A stretch of DNA of 64,000 nt from Natribaculum luteum. Its GTDB lineage: Archaea; Halobacteriota; Halobacteria; Halobacteriales; Natrialbaceae. How positions within the stretch are numbered: position 1 is the stretch's first letter; every line of letters begins with the position of its first letter. The stretch spans positions 797,700 through 861,699 of the forward strand of contig NZ_CP095398.1 of assembly GCF_023008545.1 (NCBI RefSeq). The letters run 5' to 3'. The notes under the pieces were generated by a model, which did no database searches, was not told the origin of the DNA, and was given only the letters and a program-made list of their open reading frames with translations. Below are positions 53,369-62,923 of this stretch, piece by piece. The translations under genes were made by a program, and so were the position numbers.

Positions 53369-54535
53369 TTAGTCGTCATTGGAGGCCTGATCAGGCGCAG
53401 TTGCCTCGAGCCGACCGGTCGTTGTCCCGCTCCAGTCGAGCTGGCGCTGGAAGTAGAGGGCGACGTTGACTAGTGCGAGCAGGACGGGAACCTCGATCAG
53501 CGGGCCGACGACCGTCGCGAAGGCAACGCCAGAGCCGACCCCGAAGACCGCGACGGCCACTGCAATTGCGAGTTCGAAGTTGTTCGAAGCGGCGGTGAAG
53601 CCGATCGCAGTCGTCGTCGAGTAGTCTGCGCCGATCCCTTTGCCCATGCCGAAGCTCACGAGGAACATCACCACGAAGTAGATCGTCAGCGGCACGGCGA
53701 TCAGGAGCACGTCACCGGGTGAGGCGACGATGTTCTCTCCCTGGGTGGCGAACATCACGACGACTGTGAACAGCAACGCGACCAGTGTCAGCGGGTCGAT
53801 TTTCGGAACGAACGTTTCGTCGTACCATTCCTCGCCCTTCGTTCGGGTGCCGACGTACCGGGTGAGGAATCCACCGGCGAAGGGAATGCCGAGGAAAACG
53901 ACGATCGCCCCGAATACCTGGGACGGCGTCACGTTGAACGTCTCGATACCGGCGACGAGCGTCTCCATCCCGAGCAGCGGCGGGAGGAACAGCCCGAAGA
54001 ACCAGACGTACACCCCGTAGGTGACGATCTGGAAGAGACTGTTGAAGGCGACGAGCCCGGTCACGTACTCGGTCGACCCCTCGGCGAGTTCGTTCCAGAC
54101 GAGTACCATCGCGATACACCGGGCCATCCCGATGAAGACGAGACCGAGGAAGTACTCCGGGCGTGCGGGAAGGCCGGGGACGAGTCCGCTAAAGAAGACG
54201 ACTGCCAGTCCGAACATCAGCGTCGGGCCGATGAGCCAGTTCTGGATGAGACTCAATCCGAGGACGCGCCAGTTGGTGAAGACAGCCCGAAGCTGCGAGT
54301 AGTCCGCTTTTGCCAGCGGTGGGTACATCATCGCAATCAAACCGATCTGGACGAGGTGCAGATCCTGAATCGGTTGAGTGACCGACGGTGCGACGAAGCC
54401 GAGACCGACGCCGATCGCCATCGCGCCGAAGATCCAGACGGTGAGATACTTATCGAGGAAATCCATCGACTGCGGGTCGCCGCAACTCTCGCAGCCGCAG
54501 TTCGGTCCGTGGTCGTGGGTATCGGCGTTACTCAT
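53369..54535 (-). CDS. acr3: Arsenite efflux permease Acr3
   Basis: 388 residues from ATG 54535 (MSNADTHDHGPNCGC); the frame is open 25 codons further without coding character. Ten hydrophobic segments; MARCIAMVLVWNELAEGS contains the conserved Cys of Acr3 transporters. The His/Cys-rich N-terminus (HDHGPNCGCESCGD) may bind metalloid. It exports arsenite (possibly antimonite). Operon with arsC. Confidence 0.92.
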   Translation of the reverse strand: MSNADTHDHGPNCGCESCGDPQSMDFLDKYLTVWIFGAMAIGVGLGFVAPSVTQPIQDLHLVQIGLIAMMYPPLAKADYSQLRAVFTNWRVLGLSLIQNWLIGPTLMFGLAVVFFSGLVPGLPARPEYFLGLVFIGMARCIAMVLVWNELAEGSTEYVTGLVAFNSLFQIVTYGVYVWFFGLFLPPLLGMETLVAGIETFNVTPSQVFGAIVVFLGIPFAGGFLTRYVGTRTKGEEWYDETFVPKIDPLTLVALLFTVVVMFATQGENIVASPGDVLLIAVPLTIYFVVMFLVSFGMGKGIGADYSTTTAIGFTAASNNFELAIAVAVAVFGVGSGVAFATVVGPLIEVPVLLALVNVALYFQRQLDWSGTTTGRLEATAPDQASNDD

Positions 54536-54955
54536 AGTGATACAGCGCGGAGATCCACCCCTGTAGCAGTGGACGAAAGCGCGTCGGATGCGCTGCCAGC
54601 CATCGCGCACTGGCCGGCGACGGGTTCGGAATCGGTGCCTCGAGGGTTCGCAAACGAGTGTGATTTCTCACATATCATACCGGCCACAAGCGTCGGTGTG
54701 GACGAGCTGACAGTCAGGCCACCTCGAAATCGGGGGCGAGGATGCGTCCCTGCACCGTACACACATCCGTCTGTGCCCACCGATACGGGAAATCCGGCGT
54801 GTAGCGGTGTCTCCAAGCGGGACCACCCTGCGATGGGAGGAGTCGGGGACGCGAACGGAGTGGCTCGCGTCCCGGCGAACCACCCTCGGTGAACCCGGTA
54901 CCTCTGACGCTCCACAGAGCGTGGGGCGAAACCGCTCCGGAGGAAACCCATGACT
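54536..54955. other. 420 bases between arsR and acr3
   Basis: On the minus strand the gap lies between the ArsR stop and the Acr3 start. One frame is open across nearly the whole gap (54532-54963) but its residue composition is unlike haloarchaeal proteins. It probably contains the acr3 promoter; no hairpin or RNA motif was recognised. Confidence 0.4.
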
Positions 54956-55366
54956 TCAGTCATCGGTCACCTGACCCGTGACCACACCGTCCAGCAGGGT
55001 TAGCAGAGACACGGCGACGTTCGAGGCACGGTACTTCCGCCATCGGCCATCTTTTCGGCGTGTCACCAGGCCCGCGTCGGTCAGATCCGAGAGGGCGTGA
55101 CTGATCGCGCTCTCGCTGGCGTCGACCATCGCGTTCAGTTCACAGACACAGAGTTCGCCGTCGGCAGCCACGAGCAGCCGAACGAGCTTGTACCGCGTCT
55201 CGTTCGCGAGCGCCGTCAGTACGTTGAGGTCGGCCTCGATCTGGTCGGTCGAGAGCACCGCCTCGAGTGCATCGAGCTCCTCGAGCCGTTGGTCGACGTC
55301 CTCGGGACGACAATCCTCGAGTTCGTCCTCGAGGTATCGCTGGAGACGCTGAGTCGCTGTTGACAT
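54956..55366 (-). CDS. arsR: ArsR-family transcription repressor
   Basis: 136 residues from ATG 55366 (MSTATQRLQ); ATG 55372 is also possible. A coiled N-terminal extension precedes the winged helix (LTALANETRYKLVRLLVAADGELCVCELNAMVDASESAISHALSDLTDAGLV). The pair CVC in ELCVCEL is the classical arsenite-sensing site in the helix-3 region. Arsenite binding should release the repressor from the ars promoters. Confidence 0.9.
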   Translation of the reverse strand: MSTATQRLQRYLEDELEDCRPEDVDQRLEELDALEAVLSTDQIEADLNVLTALANETRYKLVRLLVAADGELCVCELNAMVDASESAISHALSDLTDAGLVTRRKDGRWRKYRASNVAVSLLTLLDGVVTGQVTDD

Positions 55367-55369
55367 CAC

Positions 55370-55400
55370 CAATTAATTGAGGGAGACATCAATTAACTCT
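55370..55400. promoter_or_regulatory. Candidate ArsR operator
   Basis: The palindrome caattaattg (55370-55379) and the similar tcaattaact (55390-55399) lie directly before the arsR start, in the position of promoter and operator. Confidence 0.4.
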
Positions 55401-55756
55401 TTGGGTGGAAATCGACAACGCAACTATCAACCCATTATACGACTACATTATTGCTCTCTGGAGCAAATGGAACTGCTATATATGAATGGATATTCAATTG
55501 GAATGTGCACCAGTCAAGTATCGAACAGAAGTGGCCGCAGTTGCGTTCTGAAGACAGGTATGCAGTCAAAGAACCGGCTAATCCGATAAGAACGGCAAAG
55601 GTAACTGGTCAACTGGATCTGGGGAGGTATCTCAGCGGAAGAACGGAGACGAGAAAGGGAAGGCCTTTGGAGAGTTCTGTTTTTGACTTTTTGTCGGATG
55701 CATATTTGGTGATTTTGTTTTGTTGTGTCACTGTGTGTTGGTGAGATCGTACGAAC
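55380..55756. other. Low-GC intergenic region before the IS66 copy
   Basis: Clearly lower GC than its surroundings. Frames of 70-97 codons exist on the plus strand but match no family and start without promoter signals. It may be foreign DNA. Confidence 0.35.
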
Positions 55757-57333
55757 GTAGTTGGATAGCGTGACCAGGATTCACCGGCCAGTGATGCCTC
55801 TCATCCTAATCTGAGTTCTTGCCCACCGAGGATGGACTGGAGCTGTTCAGGCGGATCAAGTCCTCGTCGTTTCCACGTGGCTAACATGGTCGTAATCGTC
55901 TCGTGAATCTGGACCCCTTCGGCTGAGCGGAGGGTCCGGAACATCTTCCGCAGCACAACTTGCTCGCGCAGAGCGCGCTCTGCGCGATTATTCGTCGAAT
56001 CGACGTCTGGCTCTGTAACGAACGTCAGCCAGTGCCCTAACCCGTTCCTGATCTTCTCGATCAGCTTCTTGACCTCCTGTGCCTCGTAGTCTTCCCTGAT
56101 CAGGCCTTCCAGATGTAACGACGCCTCCGCCCGCTTTTGCTCGCGGGCGGAGGCGGACGGATCCTCCTCGTCGAACGCCGTTAAATCGTCATGGAGAGCG
56201 TGTAACTCCTCAGACAACCTCTCTGCTTCCTCGTACCGTTCAGCAACGTACTCCGCCTCCCGCAACAGATGTGCCCAGCACCGCTGGAGCTTCGTGTGAT
56301 AGCTCGGATACGCTGACCAACCGTCACAGCTGAGCGTTGAGTCCTCGGCGAAGTCCTCGCCGAGGACGTCCTCTAACACCTGACTTCCACGACTCTCATC
56401 AACCCAGAACAGCACTTCTTCGTCAGTAACGAACGTCCACGCCCAGTGTTGCTCTCCGTCAACAGGAAATCCCGTTTCATCGCAGTAGACGACGTCACTT
56501 TCCTGAATACGGGCTTTGACATCGTCATACGCGGGTCGCAGCCGGTCTGCGACCCGCTTGGTCAGGTTGTAGATCGTCCGATGAGAGATGGGTGTATCGA
56601 GTTCCCAGTCAAACAGCTCCGCCTGTTTACGGTTTGGAAGTCGCTGATGGAACCTACCGAGGGCGGTTTGGGCCATGATATTTGGCCCAAACCGCCCGGT
56701 TTCCGGGCAGTCTGGATGTTCAGCAACGACTTCGTTTCCACAGGAACAGCGGTGTTTGCCGAGTTCGTACTCGACGACAGTGGTTGGAATAGGGAGAGGT
56801 ATGTCGATAATCGTCCGTGAGATGTAGCTGTCCGGGTTAGAGAGGATTTGCTCACAGTCTGGGCAATATCCCTGATCGACTCGAATAGTCTCCTCTGGTT
56901 CCGGAGGCGGTCGAGTTGTTCCTTCGTGACCTTCGTCACGTCCTGGAGAGGAGCCGCTGGCGGCGTCAGCGTCGCCGCCAGCGTCGTCCCCTTGGTCTTC
57001 GTTCTCTTCCTCGTCGCTGTCATCGTTGCCAGGTGATCCAGCCACGCCACCCTGCTTACTGGGAGGTGTGTTTGGGTTTTCGTACCGCTTGAGGCGAGCC
57101 TCAAGTTGTTCGATCTGCTGTTGTTTTGCAGTGATCTGACGACGAAGAAGTCGGTTCTCAAGCTCTTTGACGACGAGTTGCTGGCGGAGATGCGTACTGT
57201 TCTCGGTGCGGATCGTGGAATCTATCGATTCCAGCGATCCGCTAACCCCCAGCGACACACTTGATTCACCATTGAGAGACCATTCATGAGACTGCTACGA
57301 AATCGGTCTGACGGCAAATCGCTATCCAACTAC
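55757..57333 (-). mobile_element. IS66-family element (lineage B, copy 2)
   Basis: 1577 bp, the same length and apparently the same sequence as 25504-27080. Terminal repeats gtagttggatagcg. Flanked by gtacgaac (55749-55756 and 57334-57341), an 8-bp target duplication different from that of copy 1. Confidence 0.95.
55801..57258 (-). CDS. IS66-family transposase (lineage B)
   Basis: 485 residues, identical in translation to the transposase at 25548-27005. Same coiled coil, zinc region and DDE core, and the same internal stem-loops 30253 bases further on. Both copies appear intact, so this lineage is probably active or was so very recently. Confidence 0.94.
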   Translation of the reverse strand: MSLGVSGSLESIDSTIRTENSTHLRQQLVVKELENRLLRRQITAKQQQIEQLEARLKRYENPNTPPSKQGGVAGSPGNDDSDEEENEDQGDDAGGDADAASGSSPGRDEGHEGTTRPPPEPEETIRVDQGYCPDCEQILSNPDSYISRTIIDIPLPIPTTVVEYELGKHRCSCGNEVVAEHPDCPETGRFGPNIMAQTALGRFHQRLPNRKQAELFDWELDTPISHRTIYNLTKRVADRLRPAYDDVKARIQESDVVYCDETGFPVDGEQHWAWTFVTDEEVLFWVDESRGSQVLEDVLGEDFAEDSTLSCDGWSAYPSYHTKLQRCWAHLLREAEYVAERYEEAERLSEELHALHDDLTAFDEEDPSASAREQKRAEASLHLEGLIREDYEAQEVKKLIEKIRNGLGHWLTFVTEPDVDSTNNRAERALREQVVLRKMFRTLRSAEGVQIHETITTMLATWKRRGLDPPEQLQSILGGQELRLG

Positions 57334-57452
57334 GTACGAACGTTCTCCCCAGCAATCAAGCGATTATTCTTGACGTGCCTGACCTCTCTTTAGAGCTGTA
57401 GCTACGAATGACAGAACCCGTGCACGGAATCTCAACATCGATTAACTGACCG

Positions 57453-59249
57453 GTGGGGGACGATTCGTCCCCCACTGTGACAAACAACTGGTCAGATCAT
57501 GTTGCGGCTGCTGATGACAGCCGCACTCAACGATCAGTTGACGAGCGCCTACAAGATATCGGTCCACTCTCAGGCGGGTGGCTGCCTCTAACCAAGCAAG
57601 CCGCCGAGGTCGTCGACAAGACGACCTCTGCGGCCGAGTTGGTCACTCACCTCGACGTCAGCCAATACTGCCGTGCTGATCCCATTCCCCATTGGCACGA
57701 CTCTAAACCGTTCGAACCGATGCTCCGGGCGATCCTCCTGAAGGAACTCGAAGACGCGTCCGATGGCTGGCTCCATCGGACGCTCGACAGTGACCCTCAA
57801 CTTGCTGACGCTCTTGGCTTCAATCCCGATGACACACCTTCACGAAGCACGATCTCTCGGGCACAGACTAACCGGTTTGCGGACCTCCAATCGACGATCG
57901 AGACCGCTACTCGTCAGATCCAAGCGTTGGCCGCTGAACGCGGCAGTCCCATCGGGACACCGTACGAAGACAGCGCTTCGGAGGAGCCGATAGGCTCCTC
58001 GAAGCGCACAGTCAACCGTCTCATTCGGGGAAAAACACGTGACCTCCTCGACGAACTCCAGACAGTCGTGTTGCCCGCCTTCGAGTTTGATCGGCCTGAT
58101 GACCCGGTTTACGACGACGAGGAACTCCTGATGCTTGAGGCCTGTCTCGGGGTGACAGGCACCGCCGCTAACGGCGGTGCCGAAACCTACGGCGATTTCG
58201 TCAATCCTGACCCGGATCTCGACGATCCCTTCTACGAGGATGGACCGAGTGGAGAGACGCTTCTGGAAGCGATCAAGGACCTTTCACCGACACAAATCGC
58301 GGAGATGGTCAACCGGGGCGCGGCCCGCGTCTTGACGCGGGCCAAGCCTCGCTTGGAGTTCGAGACGCCTGTCATGCTGTCGATCGACATAACCTACGTC
58401 GCTTTCTACGGGGAGCGTGAGGAACTCGTACGTGTCCAGGGTGCGCCAAAGGACAAGTCCTACGACTGGTGCTACAAGTTCGCAACCGCGAACGTTGTTG
58501 GAGACAACGTTCACTTCGCAGCTGCGATGCTTCCAGTTGGGCACGCCGATTATCACGATCCAGAGAGCTATCCTGGCGAGGACAAGAGTTACCGAGTCGG
58601 CGACGTTGTTCGCCGACTCGTCGACCACGTCAGCGACGTCTGTCGGGTTCATACGCGGCGCCTCTACGCTGATCGGGAATTCTACGCCACGGACGTATTT
58701 TCGGTGCTCGAACAGCGAGACCTTTTCTACGTGATCCCGGCACCGCGCGATGACCGCGTCAAGCGGTTCATCGCGCGCATGGACGAAGATGTGGAGGGAC
58801 AAAAGCAAGTGACAGTCAAATCCGAGCACGCGGTGTACGGGCCGGTAAAACACTGTGTCCCCAACACCAGAGCCGAGACAACGCTGGTCGGACTCCCGCC
58901 AGACGAGGACCGCGACGAGGTGCAGGTATTTGCGACCAATCTCGACGTAAACGACGAGATTGGTCTTGACCGGCGCTTGACGAAAAAGCAGATCAATCGC
59001 TACAGACGCCGAGGCGGGATTGAAACAGCTTATAGCAAGATCAAGGAGTTCGCACCGTGGACGACGTCGACTAACTTCTCTGTCCGGTTGTTCCACTTCG
59101 GCTTTGCAGTCCTGTTGTACGATCTGTGGCTGCTCGTGGACTTCCTCGTCCAGACGTTGATTGATGTCATCGAGTTTCGCACGAAACCGCGGGTGACCGC
59201 CCCGCGGTTTCGTGCGTTCCTCCGGAGGGAGGTGAGCGCATTGCTGTAG
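57453..59249 (+). CDS. ISH8-like (IS4 family) transposase
   Basis: 598 residues from GTG 57453. DDE elements: LSIDITYVAFYG (first Asp), RRLYADREFYATDVFS (second Asp) and YRRRGGIETAYSKIKEF (Glu and Lys of the YREK motif), then LFHFGFAVLLYDLWLLVDFL. It looks complete. The start codon lies within a perfect 11-bp hairpin (57453-57475), which could limit translation. Further hairpins inside: 57973-58007, 58158-58181, 58322-58343, 58490-58512, 58593-58620 and a 16-bp one at 59178-59216. Confidence 0.88.
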   Translation: MGDDSSPTVTNNWSDHVAAADDSRTQRSVDERLQDIGPLSGGWLPLTKQAAEVVDKTTSAAELVTHLDVSQYCRADPIPHWHDSKPFEPMLRAILLKELEDASDGWLHRTLDSDPQLADALGFNPDDTPSRSTISRAQTNRFADLQSTIETATRQIQALAAERGSPIGTPYEDSASEEPIGSSKRTVNRLIRGKTRDLLDELQTVVLPAFEFDRPDDPVYDDEELLMLEACLGVTGTAANGGAETYGDFVNPDPDLDDPFYEDGPSGETLLEAIKDLSPTQIAEMVNRGAARVLTRAKPRLEFETPVMLSIDITYVAFYGEREELVRVQGAPKDKSYDWCYKFATANVVGDNVHFAAAMLPVGHADYHDPESYPGEDKSYRVGDVVRRLVDHVSDVCRVHTRRLYADREFYATDVFSVLEQRDLFYVIPAPRDDRVKRFIARMDEDVEGQKQVTVKSEHAVYGPVKHCVPNTRAETTLVGLPPDEDRDEVQVFATNLDVNDEIGLDRRLTKKQINRYRRRGGIETAYSKIKEFAPWTTSTNFSVRLFHFGFAVLLYDLWLLVDFLVQTLIDVIEFRTKPRVTAPRFRAFLRREVSALL

Positions 59250-59324
59250 ATCCCGCTCTGTGCTTGCCCTTCCCAAGAGGTATCACTGTCTAAATCGACT
59301 GATTATACCGTTCTCGCCCACCAG

Positions 59325-59353
59325 ACCGCCACTCACGGGTGGTGAGTGGCGGT
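59325..59353 (+). terminator. Hairpin after the ISH8-like transposase
   Basis: 12-bp perfect stem accgccactcac with a 5-base loop, 75 bases after the stop. No T-run follows, so termination is only one possible role. Confidence 0.4.
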
Positions 59354-59660
59354 CGTGATTCCTTGGTCGGCCTGTATTCTGGACCGATTCCAACCGACAG
59401 ACGCGAATCTCGTGCACGGATTTCGGGGTATTCGCAGCAGCACCTTAGAGGAATGGGTATAGTGACATAGGATTTATTTTTGGCAGTGACTTGATTGTAT
59501 CTATGGTTTCGAGAAACAGATGGGTCCCTGGGATCCTTTGAAATATATAGAAAATCAGCCGTTCAGCGCCGGATAGCCCCGATTTGCTGGACCAGCAAAT
59601 CGTCAGGAGAATTTTGTGGCCACTCGTTGCGGTATCGGTCAGCGTTACTATCACGAGATC

Positions 59661-61421
59661 ATGACAGACTACTCACTCGCGTTCAAGCCGGCGATCGGAC
59701 TGTACGGTCAACACGATCCGAGTGCCGTCCTCTTCGAAAATGGCGACCCTATTTTCGGCGTCGAGGAAGAACGGTATACGCGAAAAAAGCACGCTACCGA
59801 GACGTTTCCCGAGAACGCGATTCGAGCGTGTCTCTCACACCGCAACCTGGAGATCACGGACCTCGATCGCCTGCTGCTTCCCTACGACCCCCAACTTCGT
59901 GGCGAAATCGCCACGCACTACCTCTCCGATGCGATTCGAGTACCCGGCCTGGGACGAAAACTCTCCGCTCTGGAGCGAACGCTCGTCACTCAGATCCGGA
60001 GCCGATTCGCACCGACGCGGCAGATTGAAGCCCGCCTCGAGTCGTTCGGGACGCCGCTGCCGCCGATCGAAACGATTCCACATCATCGCTGTCACGCTGC
60101 GAGCGCGTTCCACCCATCGGGATTCGACGAGGGCGTCGTACTCACGGTGGACGCGAAAGGCGAGTACGATGCGACGGTCGTCTGGCACGCGACGGAGCAG
60201 CGACTGAAGCGAGTTCGGACGTACGAGCACCCAAACAGCCTCGGTCTCTTCTTCGCCATCGTGACCGAGTATCTCGGCTACCGTATGTTCAACGGCGAAG
60301 GGAAAGTGATGGGGCTTGCACCGTACGGCACCGACAACCCCGAGATCGAGTCCATCTTACGGGAGCTGATCGACACCGGCGTCGACTACGACGTGACCGA
60401 TCTGACGAAACGCTGGGGGACCGGTCACGGCGTGGACGTTCTCGAGGAGGCGTTCGGCCGCCCGCGAACTGAGACACCTGGAGAGTTCGACCAGTGGGAG
60501 AAAGACCTCGCACACACGGCCCAGAAACTGCTCGAAGAGACGGTCGTCGAGATCACGGAGACGGCAGTCGATCGGCTCGGGACTGCGAACGTCGCACTCG
60601 CGGGCGGGGTCGCGCTCAACTGCAAATTGAACAAGTGCGTCCGGGAGTCGCCGGTTGTCGACGACGTCTTCGTCCAGCCCGTCGCTCACGACGCGGGACT
60701 CGCACTCGGGGCGGACTGGTCGCGTCACCGTCCAGCCGACGTCGACCGCCAGACCGACGTCTATCTCGGCCCCGAGTTCGAGGCCGACGAAATTCGGTCG
60801 ATACTCGAGACGAACAAGATCCCATATACGGAACCGGACAACCTCGAGCGCTACGTCGCCGAACGGCTCGCGGATGGCGACCTCGTCGGCTGGTTCCAGG
60901 GCCGACTCGAGCTGGGGCCGCGCGCACTCGGGGCAAGGAGCATCCTCGCCGACCCCCGGACCGCCGAATCTCGCGACCGGGTCAACCGATTCGTCAAACA
61001 CCGCGAGGAGTGGCGGCCGTTCGCGCCGTCGATGCTCGAATCGGCGGCCGACGAGTACCTCGTCGATGGACGGCCGGCCCCGTTCATGATCGATGCCTTC
61101 GACGTCCGACCGGGGAAGGCCGATGAACTCGCGGCAGTCTTGCATCCTGCCGACGACTCGACGCGGCCCCAGACCGTCCGCGAGGATCAACACCCACGGT
61201 ATCATCGACTCATCTCAGAATTCGCTGACATTACCGGGGTGCCCGCCGTCCTCAACACCTCGTTCAACGACCACGCCGAACCGATCGTCCGGACACCGAC
61301 ACAGGCGCTGAAAGACTTCTACGGAATGGGTCTCGACGTCCTCGCTCTCGACGATTTCGTCATCACAAAAGAGTCGTCGCGAAGCCCCCGTCGTCGTGAG
61401 GGAGTCACTGTAGAGACGTAG
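59661..61421 (+). CDS. NodU/CmcH-type carbamoyltransferase
   Basis: 586 residues from ATG 59661; the frame is open 15 codons further, but MTDYSLAFKPAIGLYG is the usual type of start. The N-terminal Kae1-like domain has IPHHRCHAASAFHPS (metal-binding His pair) and NGEGKVMGLAPYG; the C-terminal YrdC-like domain has RLELGPRALGARSILADPR and FKDxY-type ends (ALKDFYGMGLDVLALDDF). These enzymes make carbamoyl-adenylate from carbamoyl phosphate and ATP and transfer the carbamoyl group to a sugar, antibiotic or other acceptor. The acceptor here is unknown; no secondary-metabolite genes are adjacent. Confidence 0.92.
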   Translation: MTDYSLAFKPAIGLYGQHDPSAVLFENGDPIFGVEEERYTRKKHATETFPENAIRACLSHRNLEITDLDRLLLPYDPQLRGEIATHYLSDAIRVPGLGRKLSALERTLVTQIRSRFAPTRQIEARLESFGTPLPPIETIPHHRCHAASAFHPSGFDEGVVLTVDAKGEYDATVVWHATEQRLKRVRTYEHPNSLGLFFAIVTEYLGYRMFNGEGKVMGLAPYGTDNPEIESILRELIDTGVDYDVTDLTKRWGTGHGVDVLEEAFGRPRTETPGEFDQWEKDLAHTAQKLLEETVVEITETAVDRLGTANVALAGGVALNCKLNKCVRESPVVDDVFVQPVAHDAGLALGADWSRHRPADVDRQTDVYLGPEFEADEIRSILETNKIPYTEPDNLERYVAERLADGDLVGWFQGRLELGPRALGARSILADPRTAESRDRVNRFVKHREEWRPFAPSMLESAADEYLVDGRPAPFMIDAFDVRPGKADELAAVLHPADDSTRPQTVREDQHPRYHRLISEFADITGVPAVLNTSFNDHAEPIVRTPTQALKDFYGMGLDVLALDDFVITKESSRSPRRREGVTVET

Positions 61422-61528
61422 GCTCTGGTCGAGTTACCGAATCGGATCAGGTTCTCGGAAGAGACGACCTCGTTCCTCGGCAGCAGTAGCGCGAGCCCAG
61501 GTAGCAGCTGCCCGGTGTGGATCGGATA

Positions 61529-61534
61529 TTTATA
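61529..61534 (+). promoter_or_regulatory. TATA box of the cupin gene
   Basis: TTTATA inside the palindrome ggatatttatatcc, about 27 bases before ATG 61559; leaderless mRNA expected. Confidence 0.5.
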
Positions 61535-61558
61535 TCCGTGCTATCTTAACGTGCTACC

Positions 61559-61888
61559 ATGGCTCTCGACAGATACGCGACGGAACGTGCCGACCTCGAG
61601 CCCGACGCTGGCGAGGTCGAGACTGCGGAACTGGTCGTCAGCGACGACGTGCTCGTCAAACTGTTCGCTCTCGGGCCGGGTGCCGAACTCGAGCCACACG
61701 ACCACCCCGAGAGTACGAACGTGTTCCAGGTTCTCGAGGGAACCGTGACCGTCGTGCAAGACGACGAACGTGAGGACGTCGACGCGCCTGGCGTCGTCTG
61801 CCACGAGCGTGGCGTCGCTCACGGTGCTCGAAACGAGACCGACGAGACCGTGATTTTCACTGCGAGTCTCTGTCCACTTCCGTCCTGA
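61559..61888 (+). CDS. Single-domain cupin protein
   Basis: 109 residues. Cupin motif 1 is recognisable as GAELEPHDHPESTNVFQVLEG (two His and a Glu-like position) and motif 2 as PGVVCHERGVAHGARNET (His). It is probably metal-binding; members range from enzymes to sensors, and no substrate can be named. It has its own promoter and lies 137 bases after the carbamoyltransferase gene. Confidence 0.82.
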   Translation: MALDRYATERADLEPDAGEVETAELVVSDDVLVKLFALGPGAELEPHDHPESTNVFQVLEGTVTVVQDDEREDVDAPGVVCHERGVAHGARNETDETVIFTASLCPLPS

Positions 61889-62923
61889 CGACGGACCACG
61901 GTCTCGGGAGCGACTCCCGGTCCGATTTGGAATAGGTACGATAGGTACCTTGTGTGCATAACTCTCCTCGTCTATGCGACTGTTCTGCCTATTTCCGAGT
62001 TCACCGTGAGGAACGTCGTACCCATCACAATAGATCGGCCGTGTAAAATAGGCACCTAATGTCCAATAGGTGGGCGTTTTCGAGTGGGTACCTATTGGAT
62101 CGTGAGGCAGGTCGAACCGACGAAGGGACTCCGAGTATCGTGGGAAATATCACTTGTCGACCTCGAGTTCGGTTGTCTCGGCTACTGAAGTACTCACTGT
62201 GGATTGGTTCGACGCACGCGTCGAACCGATCGGGTTGTCGCTGGCCACTTCCTCGAGGAGTGGCCGTCTGTCGGAACGAGCGATGGCCCTCCGTTCAGTG
62301 CAACGACGCCACGACAGGCGCTTTACCTATTGTACCTTTTATACTCGGCTTGCAAATTTTACAAAGTGTACCTATTCTCTAATTTCCGATCGAGGTTGCG
62401 ACCTGCGTACTGTTCCGATGAGTTCTCCGAACGGAGGTCCCCGGAGTGACGAGCGATCGAGACGGCTCAGAGCTGAGTCTGCTACGTCACGAGGCATCCA
62501 GGTTCGCTCTGTGGCCAGGATAATAGGTGCCCAAGCCACCTATTATACATCTTCCCGATTTTGACAATGCCACGAATAGTGTGACTTTGGAGACCTTTCG
62601 TTCGATAGGTCCACAAGGTGGAATAGCCACTGTACCAGTCGGTGAAGTCGATCAGTGGTTGCACCAACGTAGATACATATCTTGGACACAACAGGTGCAC
62701 GAGGTGAAGTAGCTATCTCACCTGCCCCTCCTATTATTACTATCGGACCTGGTATACTCTGGATAGGCCCGCGATCCTGGTGTGGACTCGTTCAATAGGT
62801 CTACAAGGTGGAATAGCTACTGTACCGGTCGGTGAAGTCGACCAGTAGCTACACCAGCGTAGATACACACCACAGATACAATAGGTTCACAAGGAGGAAT
62901 AGCTACCTCACCTAATTCACCTA
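61889..62923. repeat. Non-coding region with iteron-like AATAGGT/ACCTATT motifs
   Basis: No gene. The motif ATAGGT or its complement occurs near 61932, 61941, 62066, 62091, 62325, 62371, 62524, 62540, 62605, 62796 and 62880. Some form inverted pairs: ccaataggt (62063-62071) with acctattgg (62090-62098), and ataataggtg-cccaagc-cacctattat (62521-62547). Two direct repeats of about 140 bp with a period of 190 bp begin at 62599 and 62789. The layout resembles a plasmid-type replication origin or a partition site, but no rep or par gene is in the window. Confidence 0.55.

Larger units (their letters stand above)
57407..59430 (+). mobile_element. ISH8/IS4-like insertion sequence (approximate limits)
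   Basis: The sequence cgtgcacgga occurs near both ends (57419-57428 and 59412-59421) within imperfect inverted repeats (gaacccgtgcacgg on the left; complement of ccgtgcacgagattcg on the right). Exact ends and target duplication could not be fixed. It contains one transposase gene and strong hairpins at both of its ends. Confidence 0.6.

Noticed and set aside
54532..54963. 143-codon frame between arsR and acr3
   Set aside because: Residue composition is unlike haloarchaeal proteins (few acidic residues, many Arg, Ser, Cys), and it overlaps the acr3 upstream region.
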